Assembly: GCF_949987535.1 (NCBI RefSeq)
Contig: NC_080064.1
Span: 132,956,708 to 133,020,707 of the forward strand
Origin: Balaenoptera acutorostrata
Lineage: Eukaryota; Chordata; Mammalia; Artiodactyla; Balaenopteridae
DNA: 64,000 bases
Direction: 5' to 3'
The notes below the pieces were generated by a model, which ran no database searches, was not told the origin of the DNA, and saw only the letters and a program-made list of their open reading frames with translations. Positions 10,901-22,700 of the stretch are shown here, piece after piece (position 1 is the first letter of the stretch; every line of letters starts with the position of its first letter). The position numbers and the translations under genes are program-made.

Positions 10901-12592
10901 CATTATGATCCGGCACCGTGCTGGACACTGGTCAAAGGTGACTGAGGCTTTATACCTGTGAAACCAAGGTGTCATCAACTACTGAATCACACAAAAATGC
11001 TGGCAACGATATCACCGGGAAGTCTGACGCGGTGCTGTGTTTGGGAGCAGCTGAGTCTGGCATCTCTCTCTGAGAAGGCAGCCTCCAATTTCTTTGTAAA
11101 AGGTGCATCCTTGTGTCTCCAGCTCAGAAGTTTGACCTGTCCCTTGGAGCTAGTGATGACCGTGGAGGTAAAGGTGATGGTTAAGGAACTGGTTTGTCAA
11201 CACTTGGGAACCTGCAAAAGAGGTCACTATGACACTCTTGGGGGTGAGCATGATCAAGTAGAGTAGATGGAGAGAAAGAAAGAGAGAAAACAGGAGAAGA
11301 GTGTTGCTAATGGGGTTAATGTCAAATTAACCCCAAACCTCACTTCCTCATAGCTCTGCAAAATCTTCCTCCATTGAGGAATGAGAAAGTTAGGCTCTCC
11401 TGGAAAATATTAAGAGGGTAAAGCTTTCTGATCTGGGAATCTCTGATCACAGACTGTCCCTACTACTCTGTGGCTGTGTCTCTTCAGCTCCTCCCCCCTC
11501 CCACTCCCCACCCCTGCCCGCCCCCCAGCAGTGCCTGGTTGGAAAGGGGGTATGAGACTGAATGAGCTATTTATGTCCTAGCTTTGTTTCCATGACAACT
11601 GATCCTCAAGCATTGCATTTAGGCCCTTATAAGTCACACCTTCCCAAGGAGGACGCTGTAGGTTTGCGGAAGGGATGGAGTTGGCTTCTGGTCACATAGC
11701 TGGGCTTTTCAGAGATTCTCCAAAGGGCTGATGTATCTTTTAGAAATATTTCTGTTTTCAATGCTTAAAGTAATAGTAATTCTTTCCTAAATGACTTGAA
11801 ATCAAAATTCTTCACTTTTCCCTTTAGACAATGGCCGCAGCCCACTAACTCCCAAATAGGCCTATAAGAACAGCACGGGCTAGAGGATGCCTGCTCATTT
11901 GTCAGTCAAATGGGAAAGTAGGAGGAAGTAATACATTGGTGACAACGGACTCAGCCAGTCAGCCCAAGTCAGGAAGCACCTCTCTTTTCCCTGAACTAGA
12001 GTGACTGTCCAGAACTGGAGCATTTCAGGGGAAGAAGTGTGTTAAGATTTCTTGCGAGTTAAGAGACACATGTGGCAAGCATCACAGAGGAGATGGAGGT
12101 GTTCAGGGAGATGAAGCTGATAAATATCCGTATTGTAAGAATTTCGGTGACTGACTCTGAGCTCCTCCTTTAGGCTTGAAGGAAGAAACCATGACTTAAC
12201 CATTTCCCTGTATCTAGCCAGCGTGGTGCCTGGCGCTGAGCCGGTACTCAGTAAGTTTTGGTTGATGGACTGATTAAAAGTAATATTTAATATTTGCAAG
12301 CATATCTCAGGAACTATGCAGAATCTGGGGCTTCCTAAAAGCACCAAACTTGCTCTCTAGAAGTGAAAGTCATCCTTTTTAAATTTTTAAATTATCACTC
12401 ATTTAACTCTGATTGATTTTTCTTAATCGTGCTCCATGTTAACTAGGAATTTGATTCCCAAAAACTGGTTCCGAGTGAAATAGAGGAAATTAGTTTTCTC
12501 TCTCATAATCCTCTAAAGGAGGAGCAACTCATTCTGAGATCCAGAAACTGAGCTGAGGATAAGAATGCCTGTGGATTCCCAGCAAAACTCAA
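10901..12592. other. Unique sequence with a strong C-run block
   Basis: No gene is supported; the 102-codon frame at 10958-11266 has no recognisable domain. Notable content is the C-run block at 11493-11526 (G-quadruplex potential on the minus strand), and 60-150 bp further on GTTTCCATGACAAC (RFX-box-like, imperfect) and CCCTTATAAG (near-CArG). A candidate non-coding regulatory element is an inference only. Confidence 0.45.
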
Positions 12593-12600
12593 GATTGAAA

Positions 12601-12721
12601 TAAAGTGAAATGCCTTGCGGAGTTATCTTCACTGAGGGACCACGAAACCACCACAGAAACGTAGAAACAGAGTCTAGTCAGCATGGAATTCTTTTTGGTT
12701 TCCTTTCAATTTGTAACCCCC
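12601..12721 (+). repeat. Left arm of a 121-bp inverted duplication
   Basis: This 121-bp segment is about 95% identical (6 mismatches counted by eye) to the reverse complement of 13921-14041. Weaker similarity extends about 10 bp further left. It contains GTGAAATGCCTTGCGGAG and ends in TTGTAACCCCC. Confidence 0.93.
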
Positions 12722-12894
12722 CTAGACCTTAGATAATTGAAATCTGGAGTTTTTCACAGTTAGACCTCTTCTTTGTGCATGAGAATTGCTGAAGTAAACT
12801 GACTTACAATTGAAAAACAACAAGGAAAAGATAAGCAATGAGAATTGACATTTGTTAATGAAGAACAACAACGTAAGATGTTTATATTTTAGTG

Positions 12895-13070
12895 GCTGAG
12901 AGCAGGGCCGCTGGTGGCAGCCTGTCTGGGTCTGTGTCCTGACACTACACTTTCTTGCTGCCATGTGGCTTTGGGCAAGACTGTTGTGAGACTGAAATGT
13001 ATTATATCAAGAAAAGTGCTCAAAATATGCCTGGCACATAATAAGTGCTCAATAAATATCAACGAATCTT
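12895..13070 (+). repeat. MIR fragment
   Basis: MIR core 'gccatgtggctttgggcaag' and tail 'gcctggcacataataagtgc' followed by CAATAAATATCAACG. Confidence 0.65.
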
Positions 13071-13109
13071 ACTATTTTGATATTATTTTTAAATGCTTTC
13101 TAAGCCACA

Positions 13110-13600
13110 ATTTTAATAAGGCTATTCTCCTGCTTAAAATACTTCAATGGTTTCTTGCTTTCCCCCTAAACTGCAAGTTCTTGAGCATGGCCAACAGATT
13201 ATTCCAGGGCTGGCCTCTACCTACTCATCCCCTGCCTCGCCTCTCTGATCAAATCCTAAGCTCTGTTCTTAGGATTCGAGTTCTTTGATGTGTCTTGTCC
13301 TCTTATGTCTCTACACATGTTCTCTTTCTTCTGCTTGAAACACCGTCTCCTTACTGCTCACCTGGCTAATAGCTATTTGTCCTTAAACTAGCCTAGATAT
13401 CTCCTCTTCCAGGAAGCTCCCTCTAACATAACTAGTTTGGCTTAAGGACCCCTCCCACAAGCTCTTCCATCCCCTTGTTCTACTGCTTTGCATTCCCTAA
13501 CATACTCTGCTCACATCTTCTCTTTCTCTCCCATGTGCTCCTTTGTGGAAAGAAACGACATCTTGTTGTCCAATGTATCCTCAGCATGTATCACAGAGCA
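13110..13600 (+). repeat. Ancient L2/CR1-class sequence
   Basis: Old LINE-like wording: 'tcttctgcttgaaacaccgt', 'cctcttccaggaagctccct', 'ccttgttctactgctttgca', 'cttgttgtccaatgtatcct'. All frames are broken. Confidence 0.45.
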
Positions 13601-13920
13601 GGTGTTCCAAAAAATGCTTGGTCTCTTAAGAATAGAGGAGGCTTACAAATGAAATCTTCTAGAAAAATCAGCAAAGGTAAAGAACTGAAGCCCACAAGAA
13701 AGAGAAATAGAGAAAATCTGTAATTCCCTCACGTCTCAACCCACTCCTTCACCCTCACATTTGCAGGCCTGGGATTTGCTCCTTTACTGTCTTCCGTTCT
13801 CAAGTTGCCCTGAAGAGAATGCCAGGAGTTACATTCTCTGATGACCCATGCCTTTGAGGGCTACCTGATCCTGCTTTATTTCCTGTTGTGCAACCACGAC
13901 AGGCTGTGCACGGGAATTAC

Positions 13921-14041
13921 GGGGGTTACAAATTGAAAGGAAAGCAAAGAGAATTCCATGCTGACTGCACTCTGTTTCTACCTTTCTGTGGTGGTTTCCT
14001 GGTCCCTCAGTGAAGATAACTCCGCAAGGCATTTCACTTTA
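13921..14041 (-). repeat. Right arm of the 121-bp inverted duplication
   Basis: Reverse-complement partner of 12601-12721, starting GGGGGTTACAAATTGAAAGG and ending near CGCAAGGCATTTCACTTTA. The 1.2 kb between the arms could form a loop if the region is transcribed. Confidence 0.93.
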
Positions 14042-14052
14042 TTTTCTTGATC

Positions 14053-16371
14053 CTCAATGGAAAATCCGAGCAGCCACGGTTTCAGATCCTTCTAAGCTGA
14101 TTATGGTTCTTAGAGGTAAGGGAACCAAGGCTTTCCATAACCTAGACAATGCAGAGCTTGTCTTTTGGACTACCAGCACTGGATAAATACTAATCAACTG
14201 CTTTTCCCTTTTCTAAGAATCCTAGAGGGCCACAGTTAATCCTTTAAAGGCTCCTGTGGGTGGAAACACCACTCTGTTACACATTGATTAGGAAAGTGAT
14301 AGCTCAAGGTCATTCAGCAGTTAAGTGGCAGAACTAGGTGGTACTGGGGGTCATATAACGCAAGTCAGTTTCTTTTTCCCTTTGGCATTTTCAATTCTGG
14401 ACACAGAGCTACAGAATTAAAACCAGAGCAGGGGGCAGGCTAATGAGAAAATTACATATTTGAACAAGATTTAAAAATAAATAAATGATAAATAGAATTT
14501 ATGGAATCCCTATGAACCTATTCCCAGCAATCTGGAAAGCATTAGCAAAAGCAAATACCCCAAGTTATCCCAGGGAATTACCCTACTATATTCATTTCTT
14601 TGGCATGAAAAACCCCCCAAGGATCCAGAGTAAGGGTTAGAAGAGAAAGAGGAAGAAAAATATTTCTAAAGAATCAGGGGTTTGATTTTTCTGCCATTTA
14701 GTAAAGATTTTATTTTGAGAAGAATTGGTTACAAGCTTCTGAAATCTCTTTCTTGGGATATTTGATCATGGAAAGTGGAAGAGACTTCAGACTATTTCAA
14801 TCTCAAGTGTGAATAGATCCAAAGCTTTTCACCTGTCTCTGAAGTAGACAGGAAAATAGTCGGGGAACTTCTCCAAGTTAATGAAGTCTCTTCTGGCCCA
14901 GAGATCATATATCACCTATCATTATGGCTCTTATTCTAGTAATTCTAGTATAAAGTCTGTCATTTAGCAGATGTGCAACAAATTTTGCTGAAAACAATTG
15001 TCAATGCATAGCATGTTTGGTGAAGGGATAGTGGTCTCTTATTTTTAGTTCTCAAAGAAAGAAAAGCCCTGATTTATAGCATTTGCCAATTACTGTGGTG
15101 TAAATACTCCCAGCCAGGCCACTTTCAAGTTACCCATGGCTTAACAACAAGCTCACAAAGTTTCTAGAGATTTAACAACTGGCTCTTGTGATGGGCAGGA
15201 GTCAATCCAGCACACCCATGCTTGTGGCAGTACATTCTTGGCTCCCCATGTATACAAAGGCAGAGCAGTACCGAATGTTTTCAGTATATTTAGCCTTTAG
15301 AAGGAAAAGGGGGTTCTAGATAAAGCCAGAGGTAGCTTGGGAACAGAAATTCTGCAGCATGATGAGGCCTCCCACGTAGAAAAGCACATCAGTCGTGTCC
15401 TGGGGGGACTGCCAAGGACCAGAATAATTTTCTGTCTTTAGCTTAGTGTGAAACATTGAAGAAGTGCATGTCAAACACGCCTCTGCATTCTGCATGCCTC
15501 TTCCTCTAAGCAAAGAACAAAAAAAACCCTCGGAATTCCCAAACCCTCTTTAACAGAGCTGAGGTTTGTGTGAACAATTAAAAAACACTAATCCAGGTCT
15601 GAGTGTACTCAAATCACAGTTACCAATGTAAGATGTCTTTGTAGTGTGGGGATTAGACCAAAGAGGGTTATTTCTAATTATCGAAACCAGGAATATTTTT
15701 TGTGTGTGATTGGCAATAAGCATTCTTCGTCACGATAAATAGATCATTATTTCCATTCTCTCACAGTTTACATCATTCATATAGTTTTTGTTTAAAGTTT
15801 CTCCATTTGTCATTGCTGCTGAACTAACAGGGTTTCCGGCTCATGAGTGCTTAGGATGAGTGCTTGGTGACAGGTGTTTCTCAGAAACACGTGTACGTAG
15901 CCAGTATGACTTCTTTCAGCCAATTCATCCTCTCCACTCTACACTCTGGACAGATCCGTAGCCTGACACGGGGGTTCTGGTTATGGATCTCAGGAAAGTA
16001 GCTGGGACCAGGTCCCACATGAAGCACACGTCCCTCCTCCCCAGTTCTGCCCTGTCTGGGAGGTGGGAGCCTTGAGTAGAGCCCGGGAAGGTGAGAGCCA
16101 GGCCGGCAGGGCTCTTTCAAAACACACACTTCCCTCACCACCTAAACGGGCATTATGTGAAAGACGAGCCCCAGCCTGCTGTCCTATTCACAGATTCAGT
16201 CAAACATCACTCACCGCAATCTACTTTTTACTTGTCCCTTGATCCTACTCTTGGTCTTTCTGACATTCACTCTGCTATTGTTCTCTTCCTCCTTTCCTAA
16301 GATCATTCTTTGGAATTACCCTGTGTGCTTGGGTCGGCTCCACTCGGTTTAGCCTAAGAGATAACACAGAA
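14053..16371. other. Unique intergenic sequence
   Basis: No gene, clear transposon or regulatory cluster is visible. Short open frames at 15316-16141 show no known domain. Confidence 0.5.
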
Positions 16372-16575
16372 TCTGAGAAGTCAAGTGGTCTGGGTTTGTG
16401 CCTTGACCCCTTCGCTTGCTGGCGGTGTGACCTTGGGAAAATGACTTGACCTCTTTAAGCCTCAGCTTCCCCATACGCAAAACCAGGCCACTACAAGTCC
16501 CTATTTTATGAGTGTCGTGAGGTGAAAATGAGGACATGCGTGCCAAATTCCCAGCAAATATCTCGGTGGTAGACA
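16372..16575 (+). repeat. MIR fragment
   Basis: MIR core 'ggcggtgtgaccttgggaaa', 'cctctttaagcctcagcttc' and a body ending near 'ccagcaaatatctcggtg'. Confidence 0.65.
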
Positions 16576-16739
16576 CTTGAACAGGTTAGCTCTTGTGAAC
16601 ATTACTTCCGTCCTTGTTATTATTGTTGTCATCAGTAGAAGTGATGTTTCCATGGCACAACGCTGCCCCAAGTGCCTTGTGGGAGCCCCACACTGCAGCC
16701 CCAGAGGTTCCCATGGCCAAGGTCCCTGAGCAAAGTCTT

Positions 16740-17063
16740 ATTTATTTATTTATTTATTTATTTATTGGCTGCATTGGGTCTTTGTAGCTGTGCGCGGGCT
16801 TTCTCTAGTCGCAGTGAGCGGGGGCTACTCTTTGTTGCGGTGCGCGGGCTTCTCACTGCGGTGGCTTCTCTTGTTGCGGAGCACAGGCTCTAGGCATGCG
16901 GGCTCAGTAGCTGTGGCTCGCGGGCTCTAGAGCTCAGGCTCAGTAGTTGTGGGGCACGGGCTTAGCTGCTCCGCAGCATGTGGGATCTTCCCGGACCAGG
17001 GCTCGAACCCGTGTCCCCTGCATTGGCAGGCAGATTCTTAACCACTGCGCCACAAGGGAAGTC
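16740..17063 (-). mobile_element. CHR-type SINE with TSD
   Basis: A full-length CHR unit with a (TTTA)n tail at the left end. The duplication CCCTGAGCAAAGTCTT (16724-16739) recurs with two mismatches as CCCTGAGAGAAGTCTT (17064-17079). Confidence 0.93.
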
Positions 17064-17079
17064 CCCTGAGAGAAGTCTT

Positions 17080-18489
17080 GATAAATGCTTACTGTGAAGA
17101 GATGCTTGTGACAGTGATGCCTACCTCCAAGCACAGAGCCGGGTAATAATCTGTCCCTTGACATGCCCTGCAAGTTTGTCTTGGATAAGAAAATCCTTAA
17201 TGACTTTTTGATTTTGCTTGCCATGTGCTTTGTTATTGCTGACACAAAATTACGTCTAGAAAACATACATCTTTTCAAAAATTTAATTTGATAAACACTG
17301 ACTTCTTAACCTTTAAGATGAATAATGACCATTGTAACAATGTCAACAATGAAATGGTTTTATTGTTTGTTCCCCCTCTAAGAAGCTGAACCAGGGATGC
17401 GTAAGATGGCCTCTTATACCTCCTGTAATTAAAGATCAGTCTGGAGTCCTGCTTGAAAGCCCCACCTTTTTTCACTTCCCTCCATTTATTCTGGGGAAAT
17501 AGCCAAGCTCCTGAAATAGGACAGATGCTGCCTGGATTTGTCAGGTCTGGAAGCCCTTGAAACTGCAGTTGAACTCACCTGTCAGGATCAGCTGTTTGAG
17601 CTTACCTTCAAGGTCAAAAGTACCTTTGAATTTTCCAAGATACATGAAAAGAGATTCCATATATGCAGTCATGTGCCACCCTATATGTCAGGGAATGAAA
17701 CCATGCCTTCTAGATACTCCAACAACAGACTTTACAAGAGTTTAAGAAACCTGGAGAAGGCAGGAGATGGCCGGGAATAAAGGCCAAGAGGAGCACTTGG
17801 GCTTTTCCAATGGGCAGGAAAGGTCACTGCCCAGGGTCGGCAGTGTTAGGACTCCCAGCGTTTCCTGACAGCACCATGACCTTTGCATTCCACTCTACCC
17901 GAAGCCTGTCTCCACCCTCCCCCCCAAACCCCTTCCTCTAATTCTTGGCCTCCTCCCCACCAGCCTGCAGTCCTGTTCCAACCTTCAGTTTCAAAATGGT
18001 GGTGGTGGGGGGAGCTACATTTGACAAAAAGGTTCCTACAAGCTTTGCACAGGGGTCTATATTCCATTTCCCTCAGAGAGTTCTTTTGTCACATATTGGA
18101 ACCTGCCTGTTGCCGTAAGTGGGGCTCAGAGCCCATCCAATACTTCCACTGTCAAGTCGCAAGTCCTCAGCCCGTCCTTGAGCAGTGAATTTGTATTTTA
18201 CAAATTCAAATTCAATTTTCTGAAGAACCTTATGTATTATGACCAGCAAATCTAAGAGACGAAAGGTCGTCAGAGGTCATCTTGCCCAATGCCAGAAGCC
18301 ACAGACCATTTATAGTGTTCCTCAGAGTTGTCTGGCCTTTGATTAAACACCAGATGACAGAGGTTGCCTCTTCAGAAGAAAAAGGAATGTCTGAGAAACA
18401 GGGGTGGGAAGGGGACCAACTTTTCATAATATATTTTTTTGTTCCTTTAAAATTTCATCCTGTTGCATTGGTTGCCTATTCAAAAAAAG
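17080..18489. other. Unique intergenic sequence
   Basis: No supported gene. Frames at 17538-17780 and 17846-18188 lack known domains. The GC-rich part near 17900-17970 explains the opposing open frames. Confidence 0.5.
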
Positions 18490-18504
18490 TAAGCTAGGTA
18501 TTTT

Positions 18505-18838
18505 TTTTTTTTAAAGTTATACAATTTTTATTTATTTATTTATTTATTCATGGCTGTGTTGGGTCTTCGTTTCTGTGCGAGGGCTTTCTCTAGTTGCGGC
18601 AAGCGGGGGGGGGCACTCTTCATCGCGGTGCGCGGGCCTCTCACTATGGTGGCCTCTCTTGTTGCGGAGCACAGGCTCCAGACGCGCAGGCTCAGTAGTT
18701 GTGGCGCGCAGGCTCAGTAGTTGTGTCTCACAGGCCTAGTTGCTCTGCGGCATGTGGGATCTTCCCAGACCAGGGCTCGAACCCGTGTCCCCTGCATTAG
18801 CAGGCAGATTCTCAACCACTGCGCCACCAGGGAAGCCC
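18505..18838 (-). mobile_element. CHR-type SINE with 15-bp TSD
   Basis: Long CHR subtype (ggctgtgttgggtcttcg...; ctccagacgcgcaggctcag). The duplication TAAGCTAGGTATTTT lies at 18490-18504 and 18839-18853, a perfect match. A (TTTA)n stretch sits inside the tail. Confidence 0.94.
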
Positions 18839-18853
18839 TAAGCTAGGTATTTT

Positions 18854-20667
18854 GAAAATACCTTTAGTGTGATGAAATCCATTACACCACAAAGCAGATA
18901 GATCATTCCATTTCAGATGGTTGGAATTGGCAGACAGTTGTTTCTCCTGCTGAGCTGAAATTACTCTTTGTGTGGCTTCTACTTTTCTACCCATCCCTCA
19001 TAGTGAGTCGTACAGAACCCGCCAACCCCTCTTTGGCATCAAAAATAAAAAAGTCAAATATATGAAGACAATCATTCTACTTTCTTATAGTCATTTCTTC
19101 TTGAAGGACAGAAAGGTCACCCACTTTGCTACATCAGATCTCTCAGCTAGAAGGACTGGAGGAAAAGAAAACTAATTTTAGTATTTATGGGAAAAATAAA
19201 GAAATTGGTCCAGGGATGAGTTTCCCTCATGCTGTCTTGTTGAATCTGGCCTCCACTGCTCACTGAAGGGTAAGGATTGGTAGAGCCAAATTTTACTCCA
19301 CAATAAAGAGGTAGCTCTGGCTTTACCTTTGCAGCCTGAGGGGAGGGAAAGAGAGGCTCCCTTTGACCATGGACATTTCCTACCAGCCTCAGAAAAGTTT
19401 CATGAGCTTCTGTAATAGATTGCAAAGCATTTGGGGGCAGGGGAATGCCCGTCTCCACAACACAGAAGCTTTGCACAGGATTTCATCCAGAAGTTTATAA
19501 AGCCAATACAATCAGGGGACTAAATTTAAGGGCACTGTTCTTGGATTGGAAAGACAATGGATAGACCTGGAGCTTTGTACCCAATGCCTTTCTTGATTTT
19601 TATTGTCATTTCAACAAGTATTGTCTCTCCTCCCCATTCCATCCCAAGTCCCCAGAACTGTGCTAAAATACAAAGGAAGCACCAGGATATGTACCCTGCC
19701 CTCCAAGAGCATATATTCGTCCTGAGAAGGCTATATGCACACAAAAGCAATGAAGTAAGAATGCAAGACTGATTAGACTTGGCCAGAGAGGAACTAGTCA
19801 CTGGGGCAGCATTCAGCCCATGGAGTCTTTCTGTAGCAGATGCACACATAGGAACCCCTCACAGATTATATGCCTTCCCAGACCTGAATATTGTTCTCAT
19901 TTCCTCTCTCCTACAGAAAAAGGACCCTACTGACCTATTAGGAAATGACCTTCGAGGTATCTGTCCAGTTGCAAAAGAGGTACGTCCCCCCACCTACCCA
20001 AATACCTTTTCATCCTGGTTTCCCTTATGGCCAAGGGTACACATTGGGGACCTCCTGACTGGAGTAGAAGAGAAAGTCTGCAATTATGAGGTTTGAGGAG
20101 TAGTCACAGAGAGATTTGTCTGCCAGAGGGATATCTTTAAGGCTCAGATTCAGGCCAGAATAATGTTCACCCCTGTGAGATGGCAAATCCTATAATGTCT
20201 CCCTTAGCCCACCTGTGGCACTCCTGAGCCCCTCAACAGCACAGTAAAGACTCTCCGGAAAGCTGGTCTTCCAGAGCCTTGGCTTACCTTATCAGCCCTG
20301 TAACCACGGGAGGAACTAGGTATCTAGAAAGGCATGAAACTGGACAGTGAGGGCTTCTGTTTAAGCCCATGTTCTTTCGTCTCAGTGCAGGCACATGTCT
20401 CATTCATCTGTCTGCTCTGGCCCGGTTCACATGCTGGCAGCATCTCTCTTTGCCCAGCTCAGTCAATTCAGCCCGGCTTTAAGCTGGAGCAGGTCAAATG
20501 TGTTCTCACCCCAGTGTTTACCACTAACCAAGCTGAACGACTCAGCAAGTGTTTCCTGCCTTTTATTGTTCTCTTTGAGGATAGGAATCAGGCCTTCCCC
20601 TTGGGGAGGGCCCACAGCAGGCACTGAGCCTGGCGAGGAGAGGGTGGGCATGCCCAAAACACCACTC
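18854..20667. other. Unique sequence with an exon-like segment
   Basis: Mostly unremarkable unique sequence with overlapping short frames. The one segment that stands out, 19917-19979, is listed separately. Confidence 0.5.
19917..19979 (+). other. Exon-like segment with good splice signals
   Basis: A polypyrimidine tract and CTACAG (19911-19916) precede a 63-bp segment that ends GAG before GTACGT at 19980. The segment is a multiple of three and open in the phase set by the flanking frame, encoding 21 residues starting KKDPTDLLGN and ending CPVAKE. I do not recognise the peptide and see no matching neighbouring exon. It could be a cryptic or lncRNA exon, or chance. Confidence 0.3.
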
Positions 20668-20780
20668 AGTGAATATTCAGTGATTACCCCCCATCAGCCT
20701 GGTGCTGTGCTTGGCACTGGGAGATCAGGGATGAATGAGATGCTTCTGCCTTCACGTTGAGAGAGGGAAGCAGACAAGCT
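20668..20780 (+). repeat. Ancient L2 fragment
   Basis: L2 3' wording: 'gcctggtgctgtgcttggca', 'atgagatgcttctgccttca', 'gagggaagcagacaagc'. Confidence 0.55.
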
Positions 20781-21796
20781 AGCAAGCCGCGTGGTACAGA
20801 GAACTGCAATGAGAACCGGGGCCAGGAGGGCACTGAGATGGGCACCTAATCCAGCCTTGGTGAGCAGAGGGGCTGGAGAAGGGAGTCTAGGAACCGTCGA
20901 GGGGAGTCAGGTCCCACCTGTTGAGTGGGCGCTAGGTGACCCAAAGACAGGGCCTGGTGTGCGCACAGAGAGGAAGTTCAGGAGCCAGTGGAGCCACTGG
21001 GAGGTGAGAGAGAGCATAGGTGAGAACTGAATGACGAATCCTTGTATCTCAGAATAGCTTCTTATAGCTGGAAAGTTCTGAAGGTTTAATCATCCGCTTT
21101 TCACCCAGTTTAGTGATGGTGATTGATACCAATTCATATTCATATTCAGCCTAGGTTTAACAAAAGCCCTCTGTCCTGATCTGTGAAAGGACAGCTTAAC
21201 ATGTGCGGAGGTCAGGAAAAGCAAAGGCCCGGTCTCTAACCCCGCCCCTCCAGCTCTGGTAGAAAAACAAAGGCCACTAGCAAGTGTCTGTCATGCTGGA
21301 ATGCGCTGGCGCAGCTCAGGGTTTGGGGAGCTCTTTCTCCTCTCTCTTTCTCTCCTCTTTTGGTCTGGTGAGCTTGAAAACAGTCTGCATTCTCAGAGCT
21401 GCCCCGTCAGGTCGCATACATGACTCCCTGCTTAATCAGGCGCACACACCCGACTGCTTTCCTGCACACATCCTCTTGCAGCCCTCCCCATGCCCACCTC
21501 CCCACCGCGCGTGCCCTGGGGCCCTCAGAACTGTGACCGCTCTCCGGAGACAGAAGGTCTGCAAGAGGGAAGCCCGATCTCCTGTGGGAGGACCTAAACA
21601 CAGGAGGAGATGTGCATGTGATGTGTAGGTCTTCTCCTTAGGACCCAGGAGGAAGTGGGATGGTTCATCCTCTTAGGCAAATCCTTAAAAATCTCAAAAG
21701 AAGGAAAAGGACCTTCAAATTTTTGTTTCCACATTACAAGTAATTAACATTCTTAGATCTTCAAATGAAAGTTGAACATGGATTATCTCACTCAAT
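20781..21796. other. Unique GC-richer intergenic sequence
   Basis: No gene is supported. Opposing frames at 21284-21628 are antisense shadows of each other and resemble no known family. Confidence 0.45.
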
Positions 21797-21811
21797 CCAA
21801 ATAATAATCTT

Positions 21812-21827
21812 TTATTTATTTATTCAT

Positions 21828-21858
<31 letters not shown>

Positions 21859-22121
21859 TGGCTGTGTTGGGTCTTCGTTTCTGCGCGAGGGCTTTCTCTA
21901 GTTGTGGCAAGTGGGGGCCACTCTTCGTCGCGGTGCGCGGGCCTCTCACTATCGTGGCCTCTCTTGTTGCGGAGCACAGGCTCCAGACGCGCAGGCTCAG
22001 TAGTTGTGGCTCACGGGCCCAGTTGCTCCGCGGCATGTGGGATCTTCCCAGACCAGGGCTCGAACCCGTGTCCCCTGCATTGGCAGGCAGATTCTCAACC
22101 GCTGCACCACCAGGGAAGCCC
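21812..22121 (-). mobile_element. CHR-type SINE with TSD
   Basis: Long CHR subtype with an extended (TTTA)n tail (21812-21859). The duplication is CCAAATAATAATCTT at 21797-21811 and CCAAATGATAATCTT at 22122-22136, one mismatch. The long open frame through it is only the translated SINE. Confidence 0.94.
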
Positions 22122-22136
22122 CCAAATGATAATCTT

Positions 22137-22410
22137 ACAAGGTGTTTGCTATTATTATCTCTCTCTGTGCCTCAGTGTCTTCATTAGGGATATAATGGCA
22201 CCTACCTCATAGTCTTGGAAGAATTTAACAAACAAATAATAAATACATTAGAACTGTGCCAACTCTCAGAAAATGTGAGTATTTATCATTGTGAGGAATC
22301 TGGGGCACAGAGGCTAAGTACTTTGGCCAGGATCACACAGCTGATAAAATGAGGCCAAGATTCAAATCCAGCCAGTCTGACCCCCAAGCCTGACCTCCTA
22401 ATGGCAGCAC
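22137..22410 (+). repeat. Ancient MIR/L2-class sequence
   Basis: 'tgtgcctcagtgtcttcatt', 'ggcacctacctcatagtctt', 'atcacacagctgataaaatg' and 'gattcaaatccagccagtct' follow the MIR/L2 order. The CHR SINE sits at its left edge. Confidence 0.55.
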
Positions 22411-22516
22411 TATCCACCCAGCGGCTCTGCTCCAAAGAAGGATTAAGGATGACAAGGAACCAGTGACTCTGGGTTTTGCTAGAGAGAAGCTGGAAAACCC
22501 CCTTGGTTGGGTAAAT

Positions 22517-22700
22517 CAGTGGTTCTCAGAATCTGCTCCCAAGCGGCGTCCTCAGCATTTCCTAGGGACTTGTTAGAGATGCATGTTCTCAGGCCCCATC
22601 CCAGCTACTGAATCTGAAGCTCTGGGGTGAGACCAGCATGCTCTGCTTTCAGGAGCTCTCCCGGTGATTCCGCGGCACACTAGAACCCCAGAAGCACCGG
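22517..22700 (+). mobile_element. MER5-type hAT DNA-transposon remnant
   Basis: The left end CAGTGGTTCTCAGAATCTGC, middle 'ggacttgttagagatgcatg' and 'tctcaggccccatcccagct', and 'actgaatctgaagctctggg' match a MER5A-like element. The right end is diverged, so the boundary is approximate. Confidence 0.7.

Noticed and set aside
21765..22187. A 140-codon plus-strand frame
   Set aside because: It is the translation of a minus-strand CHR SINE body and its (TTTA)n tail.
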